A program made the translations under genes and the position numbers. Below are positions 36,601 through 44,571 of a stretch of 64,000 nucleotides of DNA, in pieces. The DNA is from Streptomyces sp. JB150 (GTDB lineage: Bacteria; Actinomycetota; Actinomycetes; Streptomycetales; Streptomycetaceae), in assembly GCF_011193355.1 (NCBI RefSeq), contig NZ_CP049780.1, forward strand, positions 4,043,085 through 4,107,084, given 5' to 3'. Numbering within the stretch: the stretch's first letter is position 1; the number at the start of each line of letters is the position of its first letter. Under the pieces are notes generated by a model, which saw only the letters and a list, made by a program, of their open reading frames with translations, was not told the origin of the DNA and made no database searches.

Positions 36601-36991
36601 CGAGCTCCTCCAACACCTGGTCCACCAGCGATGCAAGACGTTGCTGGACGGTCACCAAGTAGTGCTCGTCGTCAAGAGCCGCGAATCCCTCGGGCAGATC
36701 GGGCGAGTCGAAGAGGTCTTCGACTGCCCGGCGGAAGGCCGCGAGGATCGCCAGGCGAGCGGGGCGGTGCCACAGGAGTCGGGTGACTCGCCGCGTGTCC
36801 TCGCACGACAGCTCCCCGTAGCGGTTCCACAGGTGGGTATGCCCGGACAGGAGGAAATGCGCGTCGCGGACCGCCGAAGCGTGACGGAAGGGCTCCTCCG
36901 AGCGGTTCGGGAACAGTCGTGCCGCCAGAGCCAACGCGGCCAGCGTGCTCAGACGCTGCACATTCATAGTGGCCAGGGAGCGACCGCTCAC
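33686..36991 (-). CDS. DinG-type helicase of the pPIWI-RE island
   Basis: 1101 residues from GTG 36991, after AAGGAGG and overlapping the REase stop (GTGA); MNVQ at 36967 is an alternative. Walker A VLSACTGSGKSVLAKLLAAW; an iron-sulfur type set of Cys (YGCAMQAKS, GHERCSDF, RHRCPWFAHCGK) before ADVIITNHINLMSGR; DEAD-type box THVLLIDEADAFQ; GLSATAYMPGG and KVLIAPLTIAERGLNMVD; and arginine-finger-type end IIQLGGRVRRGGDRG. This is the XPD/DinG superfamily-2 layout. It should unwind DNA or RNA-DNA hybrids for the PIWI-like partner. Middle gene of the island. Confidence 0.88.
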   Translation of the reverse strand: MSGRSLATMNVQRLSTLAALALAARLFPNRSEEPFRHASAVRDAHFLLSGHTHLWNRYGELSCEDTRRVTRLLWHRPARLAILAAFRRAVEDLFDSPDLPEGFAALDDEHYLVTVQQRLASLVDQVLEELDGRRAAADEGRSRELALQGHFRIGTQIPDPSRPGNGVIQAHYVVDLPQIQAPLPDLGKPKECLRLQVPIDALRAIADAQDRAFGQSHRRKSLERLFKHIRRADGSLLADGFLILDAGLIRVLSACTGSGKSVLAKLLAAWGVKNNLVTGIVVPRNDSVLSFTRAIREELHALGLQDAVVVPLISPNSMQEAAEKAARSLIEEGRAQEADEAYGEFAYGCAMQAKSTNTQDVDLWQPGHERCSDFEGTDPESGETRRHRCPWFAHCGKHRHQLNLDKADVIITNHINLMSGRLHIPVLAEGDVRNHMTVEEALLRLTHVLLIDEADAFQATGFAKSAHHVTLARYGSRQPSALQELHDQFSVRAGALMYELERYVHPKITQARFLAESYVSNAAHGRIAQRGPNERNRQQLARRRLIIPRRWDAWCTARLWRAPDGESPTREQIDTFRKLFNPKEEAQLAGAKVPVVPGVGESTREHLTQLRTELLDATALREGTDPVFDNVHARIAAAARPLLDEHLADDGRELLVDLLVRRAYLEQIRAQIEYVTRSGTSLKASGITAANELTEMLEDNNQWHAAPYGPLGAPVFGFTAIHDIEDKHRTELALTSFAGDPHAYTAQLGDTTALALCGQRRIVLGLSATAYMPGGTMHHLITPPTWYVPDDITGSLVLRSLTLRDERNNPIRISGTSDIHRDQAHQQMGRALWSQHIVQHLKKLASRPATAHRARILVACTSYVGAAQLAEGMISAGADPEMIAVATRASDENTVPAHYRRRPAWYEIPSDALERFPHHPTAKVLIAPLTIAERGLNMVDHSGRSLVGEVILAVRPIPLMDEPAQLLALISSRAYSSVTRLADPAETLRDLAITSSSVHEELFRSHHFFQSLPNKVRLSIVAEMLIGIIQLGGRVRRGGDRGVLYLADYAFHNPSSGSDLPRLIRELREGWSRSGELELLQNIYGSTLRAIFDFADERTSN

Positions 36992-38154
36992 CGCGCCTCC
37001 TTCAGGGCGTTCCGGATCGCGGTTTTGAACGCGCGCACCGTACGAACTTCGTAGCCCGCGGGCAGTGAGCGTCGCAGCTGGGCGACCTGCCAGGCCCGGT
37101 AGTCGGGCACCACGACGTGCCGGGCCCGGGGTGGCCTGGCGGTGATCTTCGACGGGGATCTGGTGTCCTTGAGGTCGACCTCGAAGACGGTGGCGCCAGC
37201 CCGCACGGTAATGTCCCACCTGTCTTTGTGCGGCCACTTCGTCACCGCGTCCTCGCCGATTCCAGGCTGATCCGCCAGCCACGTCATCAAGGCGACCTCG
37301 GTGACGCCGGGGACAGTGATGTAGCGCCAGACCGCCTCGTGCACGCACACCACGTCGGCGACGCTGAGCGCGGACGCCGCCACGGGACCGCGGACTCGCG
37401 GCGCGCCGCTGCCGTCACGCTCGTCCGTCACCTGAAACCGGCCGAAGTGTGGAGGATAACGACAGGCCAGCGACGCGCCTTGGACGTGCATGGGCCACTT
37501 GCACGTCGGACACGGCACGTACCAGGACTCGGACTTCACTACAAACTGCCGGTCCGGTGGCAGCGGCTCATATGCCTCGGTGTGCAGCGCGCCGCGCGCG
37601 TGTAGTTCGTCGCTGACGCGGTCCGCCGTGCCCGCCGGTACCTCGATCAGCATCTCCCTTGTGGCGACGTACTCCTCCTGCCCAGCTGACGACAGCACCG
37701 TGTAGATGGCGCGCTCGACTCTTTCGAACGTCTGCCTGGCCCACCGAGGTACCCAATCGATGCCGGCCTCGTGGTCCTCGAAGAGGGCCTCGCTGTAGTC
37801 GGACCCGTACTCGACGGCATCACCGGTCAGCAAGTCGTCCGCCCCAAGGATCTTGAAGGAGCCGACCTCGTCGGGTAGCGAGTCCCAGGTGAGCGGCACC
37901 CACTCCCTCATGGGGCGGTGGAGAAACTTGATCAGGTCGCGCGGCGTCGCCGGCCCGCAGCCGGGAGACAGCAGGCTGAGGAACACCCCGTGCATGCGCG
38001 AGACCTCTCGCCATGCCTCTGGCTGCTCCCGGCGAACCGCCCATGCCTGCGCGGCACGCAGCCCGGCCGTCGTCAGGTCACCAACCAGCTTCACCGTGGC
38101 CGTTCGTGCGCCGACCGCGTCGGTCAGCGCCACATCCTTCTGTTCGCGCGCCAT
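36988..38154 (-). CDS. REase-like protein of the pPIWI-RE island
   Basis: 388 residues, ATG 38154. The C-terminal part DRWDITVRAGATVFEVDLKD followed by RHVVVPDYRAWQVAQLRR reads like a PD-(D/E)XK nuclease (Asp, then Glu-x-Asp-x-Lys); the middle has VPCPTCKWPMHVQGASLACR, a Cys-x2-Cys...Cys pattern that may bind zinc. The N-terminal half is helical and specific to this family. First gene of the operon; overlaps the helicase by 4 nt. Matches the REase partner of pPIWI-RE and DinG helicase in published three-gene islands. Confidence 0.8.
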   Translation of the reverse strand: MAREQKDVALTDAVGARTATVKLVGDLTTAGLRAAQAWAVRREQPEAWREVSRMHGVFLSLLSPGCGPATPRDLIKFLHRPMREWVPLTWDSLPDEVGSFKILGADDLLTGDAVEYGSDYSEALFEDHEAGIDWVPRWARQTFERVERAIYTVLSSAGQEEYVATREMLIEVPAGTADRVSDELHARGALHTEAYEPLPPDRQFVVKSESWYVPCPTCKWPMHVQGASLACRYPPHFGRFQVTDERDGSGAPRVRGPVAASALSVADVVCVHEAVWRYITVPGVTEVALMTWLADQPGIGEDAVTKWPHKDRWDITVRAGATVFEVDLKDTRSPSKITARPPRARHVVVPDYRAWQVAQLRRSLPAGYEVRTVRAFKTAIRNALKEAR

Positions 38155-38569
38155 GGCTGATCAGGGTGACCCACGGCGCCGCAAGCGACCGCCAGGGTGC
38201 ACGCTTTTCAGCCGATTAGGTACGGCACGAGCACGCTCTTGGTTCGGCTAGCACCTCGTCAAATGGGGCGCGCCGTAGAACACGCAATCGTCAAGGCACG
38301 TGATGAAGAGCCCGAAGGTGGCTTGAACTGATCGCAGTCACGGGAGCGATGTCAGTGCCCCTCGGTATAAGCGGCCCCGCCCGAAGATCGGCATGGTGTG
38401 GAACTGCCCCCACCGCGCGCACGCCGCTTTCCGCGGTTGAACCGCGAGGTCTGGCGCTCTGTGTCTCAGTTCGCCGGGGGCAGACAGCAAAGATCCATGA
38501 ATGACTGGCCAACGCCGCAAGGGCATGTGAACCTGGACGACCTTCTCGTAAAAGCTCCAGGTCAAAGAG
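38155..38569. other. Gene-free spacer with pPIWI-RE promoter
   Basis: 415 nt between the divergent pPIWI-RE operon and the DUF317 remnant. No convincing coding frame, palindrome or tandem repeat was found; promoters of both sides must lie here. Confidence 0.4.
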
Positions 38570-39922
38570 GTGATTGCCCGTGACTGCCGCACCCCAGGCC
38601 CCGGATTCTCCACCACGGTCGAGGCCCTGCGGCTGCGTGAGTGGCTGCTCGGCCCGGGTCAGGCCACGCTCGTGATGGATCAGTTCTCCGCCGACGACTT
38701 CCACCTGGTCGTGGACGACCGCGCGGACGTGCACGTCAACTCGAAGGATGGTCGCTTCTACCTTGGATGGTTTCCGCTCGGGCGTCCTGGTACCGACGGC
38801 GAGGGATGGAAGATCGCTGTCACCGGTACGGCCAAGGTGCGCGGCTACCAGATGTCCTTCTACACCGAGACGCCGGCGGATGTCGTCGCCGCCGCAGTCG
38901 CTCGTGTGCTGGAGACCTCCCAGCGGGTGTGACAGCCACAGGCTCGAGTCGGCGCCCTGGGGAAACCTGTCATCTTCCTTATGAGGGCGAGACGGGGTAG
39001 CCCGGCCATCTGCCACCCGAGGCCGCCGCGAAGTCGGCCCGGCACCCCCATCCAGCTTTACGCACCGCTGGCGGCATCCAGCCCTCCAGCCCCCAACCCC
39101 TTGGAGACGCACCTGCATCCCGACGTACCGATCGATCCACCCGCTCCGGCCTGCGTCCCGTCCACGTACTGGGTCGGACCTCGGCACCTGGCCGGTGACG
39201 ACGGCCGCCTCTACGACGCCGTCGCTGACACACTCGCCGGCCTGGGGTGGACGAGCCTGACGATTGTCCGCGGGCGCCAGGAGCCGGATGAGGCGCCAGA
39301 AGACCGTCCGGTCCTGCGCAACACCGTCCTGCACATCAGCCGCGACTCCCTGCGGTGGGCGCAGTGGGTTCTGCCGGACGAGCCGTTCCACCTGGGGAAC
39401 CTGCCGATCGCCTGGCAAGTGTCCGCCCGTACGGACCTGCGCAGCCCGCTCGCCCAGTGGTCGGCCTACTTCACCCCCGACGTCCCAGGAGAGATCCTCG
39501 CCGGCTTCCTTACCGCGCTCGACGCCCGCGATGAGCCCGCCCTGCCGTGCGGTGGCCCCGAGCTGGTCCTCGACGCGGTAACGGCACACGGGTGGCTGCG
39601 CGACGTCGACCAGCCCGGCACAGGCGCGGTGGATCCGACGTTCGCCTCCCACATCCACCTGGGTGAGGTGCCGTCCCTCATCTAGGATGGCGACCCGCTC
39701 GCGCTGGTGGCCGAGGCTGGCGAGGCGGCCCTGGCGGGGTGGCAGGCGTGGGCCGAGCCGGTGTTCGGCGCGGGTTACCTGTGGGCCGCGTCGTTCAGCG
39801 CCAGCGTGCCGCACGACCTCGTCGCCGCGTTCGCCGGCTCCCTCAGTTCCAGCGCCCCGGTGCTGCGCCGGGTGTTGCCGGAGAGCACACGCGAGCGACT
39901 CCTGCGCGCTCCAGCCAGCTGA
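38570..39922 (+). pseudogene. DUF317 protein gene, broken by a 192-bp insertion and an amber codon
   Basis: One ancestral gene is readable in three pieces in the same frame. N-part: LRLREWLLGPGQATLVMDQF, ADVHVNSKDGRFYLGWFPLG and AVTGTAKV, ending in a TGA at 38930-38932. Second piece from about 39103: HLHPDVPIDPPAPACVPSTY, WVGPRHLAGDDGRLYDAVAD and WVLPDEPFHLGNLPIAWQVS, closed by TAG 39683-39685. Third: LVAEAGEAALAGWQAWAEPV to ESTRERLLRAPAS. DUF317 is a Streptomyces mobile-element family of unknown function. The 5' end also looks altered. Deleting 38917-39108 restores VLETHLHPDVP in frame. Confidence 0.8.
38917..39108. other. 192-bp insertion in the DUF317 gene, bordered by TGGAGAC repeats
   Basis: TGGAGAC at 38910-38916 recurs at 39102-39108. 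Removing one copy with the DNA between them joins the two DUF317 parts exactly. 192 bp is a multiple of three; the block still introduces a TGA. No inverted ends were found. Confidence 0.6.
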
Positions 39923-39941
39923 GGGACCGTCCAACGCATGG

Positions 39942-39974
39942 AAGCCGGGCCTCCCCGAGGGGGAGGCCCGGCTT
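39942..39974 (+). terminator. Strong 15-bp hairpin terminator
   Basis: AAGCCGGGCCTCCCC pairs perfectly with GGGGAGGCCCGGCTT around GAG, 20 nt after the DUF317 stop. No T run, as is common for Streptomyces terminators. The rest of 39923-40152 holds no recognisable gene. Confidence 0.7.
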
Positions 39975-40152
39975 CGTGCTGCTGTGTCTCGGCCGGCGTC
40001 TGCGTGGCGTCACGGTCCGCGGTTACAGGGAGCGGTCCGTGCTTCATTCGCGACGGCGCGTTGTACCGGCTACCGCCTGAACGCCCATGGCTCTGTGTCA
40101 GAGGCTGGCTTCGTCCTGGGAGCGGGACACACCGCCACGCTGGTCATCCCGG

Positions 40153-40548
40153 TTAGAAGGTGTACGGGGCGAAGGGACGGACTGGTTCGACGATGAGGCC
40201 GAGGAGGTGATCAAGCTCGGCTCGCTCGTCCTCGTTCATGAGCTCGACGGCGTTGCCGAGCTTCTTCTCGGCGAGCCGCTCCATGAATGGGGCCAGGAAC
40301 TGCTCCAGGGCATCCGGAGCTTCGTCTACTGTGCGCCGGTACTGCCGGTATCGCTTGAACTGCTCCTGTATCTCTTCGAACTCGACGCGGGTGGCGCTGA
40401 GGGCGAGGGCCCGTTCCTCCTTGCTGAACGGGCGCCCGTCGAGGTGGTTCCACGTGTTGGTTTCACGCTTGTGCTTGATGTCCGCGTCGCAGAGCAGGAC
40501 GACGATCTCGGGCCGGGCTTGGGTTTTGGGCGTACGGGTGCTCCTCAC
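40153..40548 (-). CDS. Hypothetical protein of the mobile element
   Basis: 131 residues from GTG 40548; a TTG at 40602 is less likely because it lies in the 40587-40611 hairpin. TQARPEIVVLLCDADIKHKR and NTWNHLDGRPFSKEERALAL start it; the C-terminal half is charged and helical (FEEIQEQFKRYRQYRRTVDE, MERLAEKKLGNAVELMNEDE). No domain recognised. It follows the relaxase gene region on the same strand as the mobilisation genes but 93 nt after the relaxase stop in the downstream direction. Function unknown. Confidence 0.6.
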   Translation of the reverse strand: MRSTRTPKTQARPEIVVLLCDADIKHKRETNTWNHLDGRPFSKEERALALSATRVEFEEIQEQFKRYRQYRRTVDEAPDALEQFLAPFMERLAEKKLGNAVELMNEDERAELDHLLGLIVEPVRPFAPYTF

Positions 40549-40586
40549 AGGAGTGGGGTGGGTGGAGGCATCAATGATCCGGAGAA

Positions 40587-40611
40587 TCGGCGGTTTGCCC
40601 AACCGCCGATC
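40587..40611. promoter_or_regulatory. Perfect inverted repeat resembling the XRE operator half-sites
   Basis: ATCGGCGGTT and AACCGCCGAT around TGCCC. It lies 31 nt past the relaxase stop and 39 nt before GTG 40548, so it could be a terminator or an operator. The arm differs by one base from ATCGCCGGTT found twice near the XRE repressor. Confidence 0.5.
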
Positions 40612-40641
40612 GTCGGCTATGTTCCGCTGGCTTTTCGCTGG

Positions 40642-42378
40642 TCAGCGCCGTCGGCTGGGGTCATTCAGGCCGCCCTGCTTCGGCAGCGCGCGGGGTGCCG
40701 AGGCCCCTTGGCGCCGACTGCCTCGCGCGGGTGTGTCGTGGGGGCGCTCGGGTAGGGCGGGCAGGTGGGCGCTGCGCCGCAGGCGCCATACCAGGACGTC
40801 GCTGATGGAGGTGGCGTTGTCGAGCTCGCGCCGTCCGGCGGCTTCGGTCAGCAGGGCGGCCGGGTCATGGCCGGCTTTCCGGGCATCGTCGAGGGTGGCG
40901 GCCAGGGCGGGCCAGCCGGGTTCGGCCTGGACACGTGTGGCCAGTTCCGGCAGCACCTCGTGCAGGAGGTCGGCTTGCCGCTGCCGAGCACGCGGGGCCA
41001 GGCGTTGGCCTCGCTGGCGGAGGACGGCCATGGACTCGGCCGCGGCGGCTTGGTAGGCGGCGCGGAGGTGTTCGGCGGCCTTCTGGGCTGCGGCGGCCTG
41101 CTGGCCGTTGCGCTTCTTCGCGTGCCAGTTCGCCGTGGCGATGACGAGGAAGAAGGCCATGTCGATGAGCATGGCGGTGGTGGCGCCGTCTTCTCCTCGG
41201 CCCAGGGCGGGGCCGCTGTGGACGAGGTCGCGGGCGGCCTGGCGCAGGGCGCGGTCGTGCCCGCGTACGGCCTTCACGTGGGAGCGGCTGGCCCGCTCGA
41301 ACACGAACGCCGCCTCGCGCAGCTCGGCGCGGGTATGGGCGGCGGAGGTCTTGGCCAGCGCGTCCAGCACCTCACCCGCGGCAGCGATCTGTGCCGCTGC
41401 CGCGCCGTCGTCACCGTGATCGATGACGAGGAGGGCCTGCCAGGTGGCTGCGGTGGCCCGGCGCCGCGCGAACGCGGGACCTGTCACGTCCGGCCGGACC
41501 GGCTGTTCCCGCCCGGAGCCGTCCGCCGAGGCCACAGCCTCCACGGGCAGGGCCCAGCGTTCGCGGATGCGGGGCAGGGACAGATCGGGTGCGAGCGTCG
41601 AGCCCGCGTAGAACACCGGCTCCTTCTCACCGTTGTGGTCGTCGGGCAGGGCTACCTTGTAGCCGAGCAGGTCACCTGAGGGCGCGACGCGCTTACGGAT
41701 CAGCAGACCGGCGGCGGCCAGCCGGTTGAAGAACTCCTCCTCGCTGCCGGCGCCGGCGACAGCGCGCCGTACGGTCTCCCGCAGCTCCTCCCGTGCCGGA
41801 CGCTGCCTGCCCGTGCGTTCGGCCTTGTGCCGCTCCGCGCTGGTGGCCCGCTTGGCGGCGGTGCCGTCCCCGGGCGCGACCTGGTGCAGGCCGAGTTCCT
41901 TTTCGATCAGTCGGCACTCGGCCTGGGCGCGTTTGCCGGAGCGGTGGTGGTCGGGGCGGCGGCCGTCTTCGCGGATGAGTGTGGCGATGATGTGGATGTG
42001 GTCGTCGGCGTGCCGGACGGCTGCCCAGCGGCAGCCGGCGCCGTCGCCAGGGTCGATGCCGGTGGCGGCGACCATGCGGCGGGCGATGTCGCCCCACTGC
42101 TCGTCGGACAGGATCGGGTCGTCGGGCGCGGCGCGCACCGAGCAGTGCCAGACGTGCTTGTCGGGACGCCGGTCCGCGTCGAGCAGGGACAGGGGCTGGT
42201 CGAGGAGGTGCTGGAGGTCCTTCTTCGTCGCCGAGGGGTCGCGGCCGGGGTCGGCGGCCATGCCGTCGAAGGAAGCGACCAGGTGTGGGTCGATGTGCTC
42301 CTCGTGGGTGCCCTTGCCGTACAGGTAGTGCAGGAGCCCGAGGGTGTTGCTGCCCTGCTGGTGGATCCGGGGGATCAA
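40642..42378 (-). CDS. MobA/VirD2-like relaxase
   Basis: 578 residues from TTG 42378, which overlaps the MobC stop (TTGA) with AGGAGG upstream. N-terminal motif LGLLHYLYGKGTHEEHIDPH and the metal-binding triad AVRHADDHIHIIATLIRED (His-x3-His-x-His), as in the MOB relaxases of actinobacterial elements; RRVRSGKRAQAECRLIEKEL-like region follows at residues 145-165. The rest is helical, with one hydrophobic stretch TTAMLIDMAFFLVIATANW. It should nick one strand at oriT and lead it into a recipient. No translocase is seen near, so transfer probably needs a helper. Confidence 0.88.
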   Translation of the reverse strand: MIPRIHQQGSNTLGLLHYLYGKGTHEEHIDPHLVASFDGMAADPGRDPSATKKDLQHLLDQPLSLLDADRRPDKHVWHCSVRAAPDDPILSDEQWGDIARRMVAATGIDPGDGAGCRWAAVRHADDHIHIIATLIREDGRRPDHHRSGKRAQAECRLIEKELGLHQVAPGDGTAAKRATSAERHKAERTGRQRPAREELRETVRRAVAGAGSEEEFFNRLAAAGLLIRKRVAPSGDLLGYKVALPDDHNGEKEPVFYAGSTLAPDLSLPRIRERWALPVEAVASADGSGREQPVRPDVTGPAFARRRATAATWQALLVIDHGDDGAAAAQIAAAGEVLDALAKTSAAHTRAELREAAFVFERASRSHVKAVRGHDRALRQAARDLVHSGPALGRGEDGATTAMLIDMAFFLVIATANWHAKKRNGQQAAAAQKAAEHLRAAYQAAAAESMAVLRQRGQRLAPRARQRQADLLHEVLPELATRVQAEPGWPALAATLDDARKAGHDPAALLTEAAGRRELDNATSISDVLVWRLRRSAHLPALPERPHDTPARGSRRQGASAPRALPKQGGLNDPSRRR

Positions 42379-43001
42379 GCCGCCTGTTCCTCCTGCCCGT
42401 TGGCGACCCTGTCGGCTGCCCGTTGGACGGCCTGTGCGGCGCGTTGCAGGTCGGCGAGGGCGGCGGCGAAGTGCGGCGCGTCGGCATCAGAGTTGAGTGC
42501 CTTGGCGATCTGGTTGACGTTGCTGCCCGCCCAGCCGAGCTGACGGCGCACACCGAACAGGGCCGTCAGGATGTCCCGCTCGGTGGCGATGGCCGCTGCG
42601 GTGCGGGACTGGTCGCGGGCAGCGGCCAGGGCGGAGTGGGCGAGGAACCCGGCCACGCTCATGCCGACGTGATCGGCGCCGGACCGGATGACGGCGAGTT
42701 CCTGGTCGTTGAGGCGGACGCTGTGCGCGGGGCGCTGCTTCTTGTCACGCGGACGCGACTTCCCCTTCCTGGCCCTGCCCTTGCGGCTGGCCTTGCCTGG
42801 CTGCGGTCCGCCCTCGGTCGCACCCTTCCCGTCCGGTGCCCCCTGGTGCCGGACGGGACCCGCCACCCCCGGGGCGGGATCGGGTTCGGGCGCTCCCCCC
42901 GCGGGGGAGTGTCCGGACCTCCAACTTGCTCCGCCTGGGGCAGGGGTGATCAGCAGAGAGCGCTTGTGAGGCACGGGGTCTTCGTGGTGCGGGGCGTGCA
43001 T
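42375..43001 (-). CDS. MobC-like relaxosome accessory protein
   Basis: 208 residues from ATG 43001; the N-terminal 60 residues are low complexity, and GTG 42866 would give a shorter form. Core: HSVRLNDQELAVIRSGADHV, GMSVAGFLAHSALAAARDQS and GVRRQLGWAGSNVNQIAKAL, which is the ribbon-helix-helix/MobC pattern ending in GxNxNQIA. It should bind oriT and help the relaxase. GC-rich inverted repeats (for example CTCCCCC CGC GGGGGAG at 42893-42911) in the N-terminal coding part are candidate oriT structure. Confidence 0.8.
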   Translation of the reverse strand: MHAPHHEDPVPHKRSLLITPAPGGASWRSGHSPAGGAPEPDPAPGVAGPVRHQGAPDGKGATEGGPQPGKASRKGRARKGKSRPRDKKQRPAHSVRLNDQELAVIRSGADHVGMSVAGFLAHSALAAARDQSRTAAAIATERDILTALFGVRRQLGWAGSNVNQIAKALNSDADAPHFAAALADLQRAAQAVQRAADRVANGQEEQAA

Positions 43002-43049
43002 GGGGCCCTTCGGGTCGGGGTCTGGTCGGAAGTGCTGGTGCTGCGGGGA

Positions 43050-44387
43050 TCAGCGGAGCGGATCGCCGGTTGCTGCCTTGAGCTGAGCCTTGAACTCGCG
43101 GACGACTCGTCCGACGCCGTCGCTGGAGACGGTGTAGCCGGCGGCACGCAGGGCGTCCTCAACCCGGTCGCGTCCGACGCTGCCGGTCTCCTCGTGGATG
43201 CGGCGAGCGTGCTTGAGGATGACCTCGTCGGAGGCACGGGCTTTGCCCGCGTCGCGCTTCTTCCGGGCAGCCGCCTTCCGCTCGCGCCTGCCCGACACGC
43301 TGCCCGGGCTGTTGCCCGTCGGTGCCGGGCTGTCTTCGGCTTCTGCCCGTGCGGGCAGCCCGGGCACCTGGCGGGCAGGCTGCGGGCGGGCAGCCGTAGG
43401 CACCTCGTCGTCACTCGGGTCTGATGGGTGAGGACGGGCAGCGTCCTCTGCCCGCGGCAGTGCTTCCAGGCGGTCGGAGCGCGGGTGGCTACACCCGGGC
43501 TCTCGGGTGGAGGACGAGGCCGGAATCTGCCAGCGTTGCGGCAGTGTGATGGCCGCGAGGTCAAGGGCCTGCTTGCGGGTGGCGAGCTTGCGCAGCAGCA
43601 GCTCGTCCTGGAGCGGGTCGCCGTCGACGTCGGCCCGCTCCAGCGCCTCGTGCAGGCGTTCCGTCAGGCGTCGTTGCCGCCGCTTGCCGCGCTGCTTGTC
43701 GGTCATCGACTCGGCGCGCAGGATCAGGGCGACGGCTTCGCTCAGCGCGCGCTGGCGGATGAGGAGGGCGGCATCGGCGTCCTGGTCGGCGATGCCGAGG
43801 CGAGCCAGGAGGCGTTCGCGTGCCTGGCGGACGAGGACGGCGGCCAGGCCGCGTGAGGTGGCGTCGGGGGCGCGGTGGCGCAGCTCGATGCCCATGGCCA
43901 GGTGCCACAGCATCGCGGCCATGACGGGGCCGACGAAGGCTCGCACGGTGCCACCGACCAGCCCGGACTCGGCGTAGGCGGGCAGAACCTGGACTGCGGT
44001 GATGAGCCAGGTGAGGGTGCCGGGCAGGCCGGGTGCCTGCTTCGGGCCGTTGAGGTTCTCCCGGGCCATTAGGGCGGTGGCGAACAGGGCCAGCTCGGCG
44101 GCTGCGAACATCGTGACGCGCTCGGCGGTGCCGACCATGTCGAGGTAGTCGGCGGCGAACCGCCAGCTGGTGTCCGCGCTGTATGCGGTGCAGCCGAGCG
44201 CGGCCACGGCCGCGACCGGCACTGCGACGGCTCCGTGCCGGCGCTTGGTGTGATGCGGTCGGCGGCGCTGCTGGCGGACAAGCCACCCGGCGAGCAGGCC
44301 AAGCAGCACGGGCGGGATGAGGAGCGCCACGGTCATCACCGGGGAGGTGGCCCAGTCAGGGAGGAGCGGCGTGCCGCTGATCCGCAT
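43050..44387 (-). CDS. DUF2637-like integral membrane protein
   Basis: 445 residues, ATG 44387. Four or so membrane segments in the first 170 residues: MTVALLIPPVLLGLLAGWLV, VAVPVAAVAALGCTAYSA, VTMFAAAELALFATALMA and TLTWLITAVQVLPAYAESGL. A cytosolic helical part (LLIRQRALSEAVALILRAES) and a Pro-rich linker precede a small C-terminal HTH-like domain (SVGRDRVEDALRAAGYTVSS). Such proteins are common in conjugative and mobilisable Streptomyces elements and may be part of the transfer or spread apparatus. Precise role unknown. Confidence 0.7.
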   Translation of the reverse strand: MRISGTPLLPDWATSPVMTVALLIPPVLLGLLAGWLVRQQRRRPHHTKRRHGAVAVPVAAVAALGCTAYSADTSWRFAADYLDMVGTAERVTMFAAAELALFATALMARENLNGPKQAPGLPGTLTWLITAVQVLPAYAESGLVGGTVRAFVGPVMAAMLWHLAMGIELRHRAPDATSRGLAAVLVRQARERLLARLGIADQDADAALLIRQRALSEAVALILRAESMTDKQRGKRRQRRLTERLHEALERADVDGDPLQDELLLRKLATRKQALDLAAITLPQRWQIPASSSTREPGCSHPRSDRLEALPRAEDAARPHPSDPSDDEVPTAARPQPARQVPGLPARAEAEDSPAPTGNSPGSVSGRRERKAAARKKRDAGKARASDEVILKHARRIHEETGSVGRDRVEDALRAAGYTVSSDGVGRVVREFKAQLKAATGDPLR

Positions 44388-44571
44388 GGCGAGGGGGACG
44401 GGACTGAGAGGAGGCAGGAGGGGGGCTCCAAGGCGTCGAGGAATGAGGGCGAAGGGTGAATCGACGGAACGCTGAGCAACCGCCTAGGCGAGTGGCTGGC
44501 GCGGGCAGGGCTGGTGCGAGCGCGGGTGATGCGGCGGGGCCGACCAGGAGGGCGGGCGCTGAGGCGGCCAC

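Noticed and set aside
43060..43072. Fourth operator copy (GATCGCCGGTT)
   Set aside because: It lies within the 3' coding part of the membrane protein gene and lacks the ACCAAA extension; likely chance.
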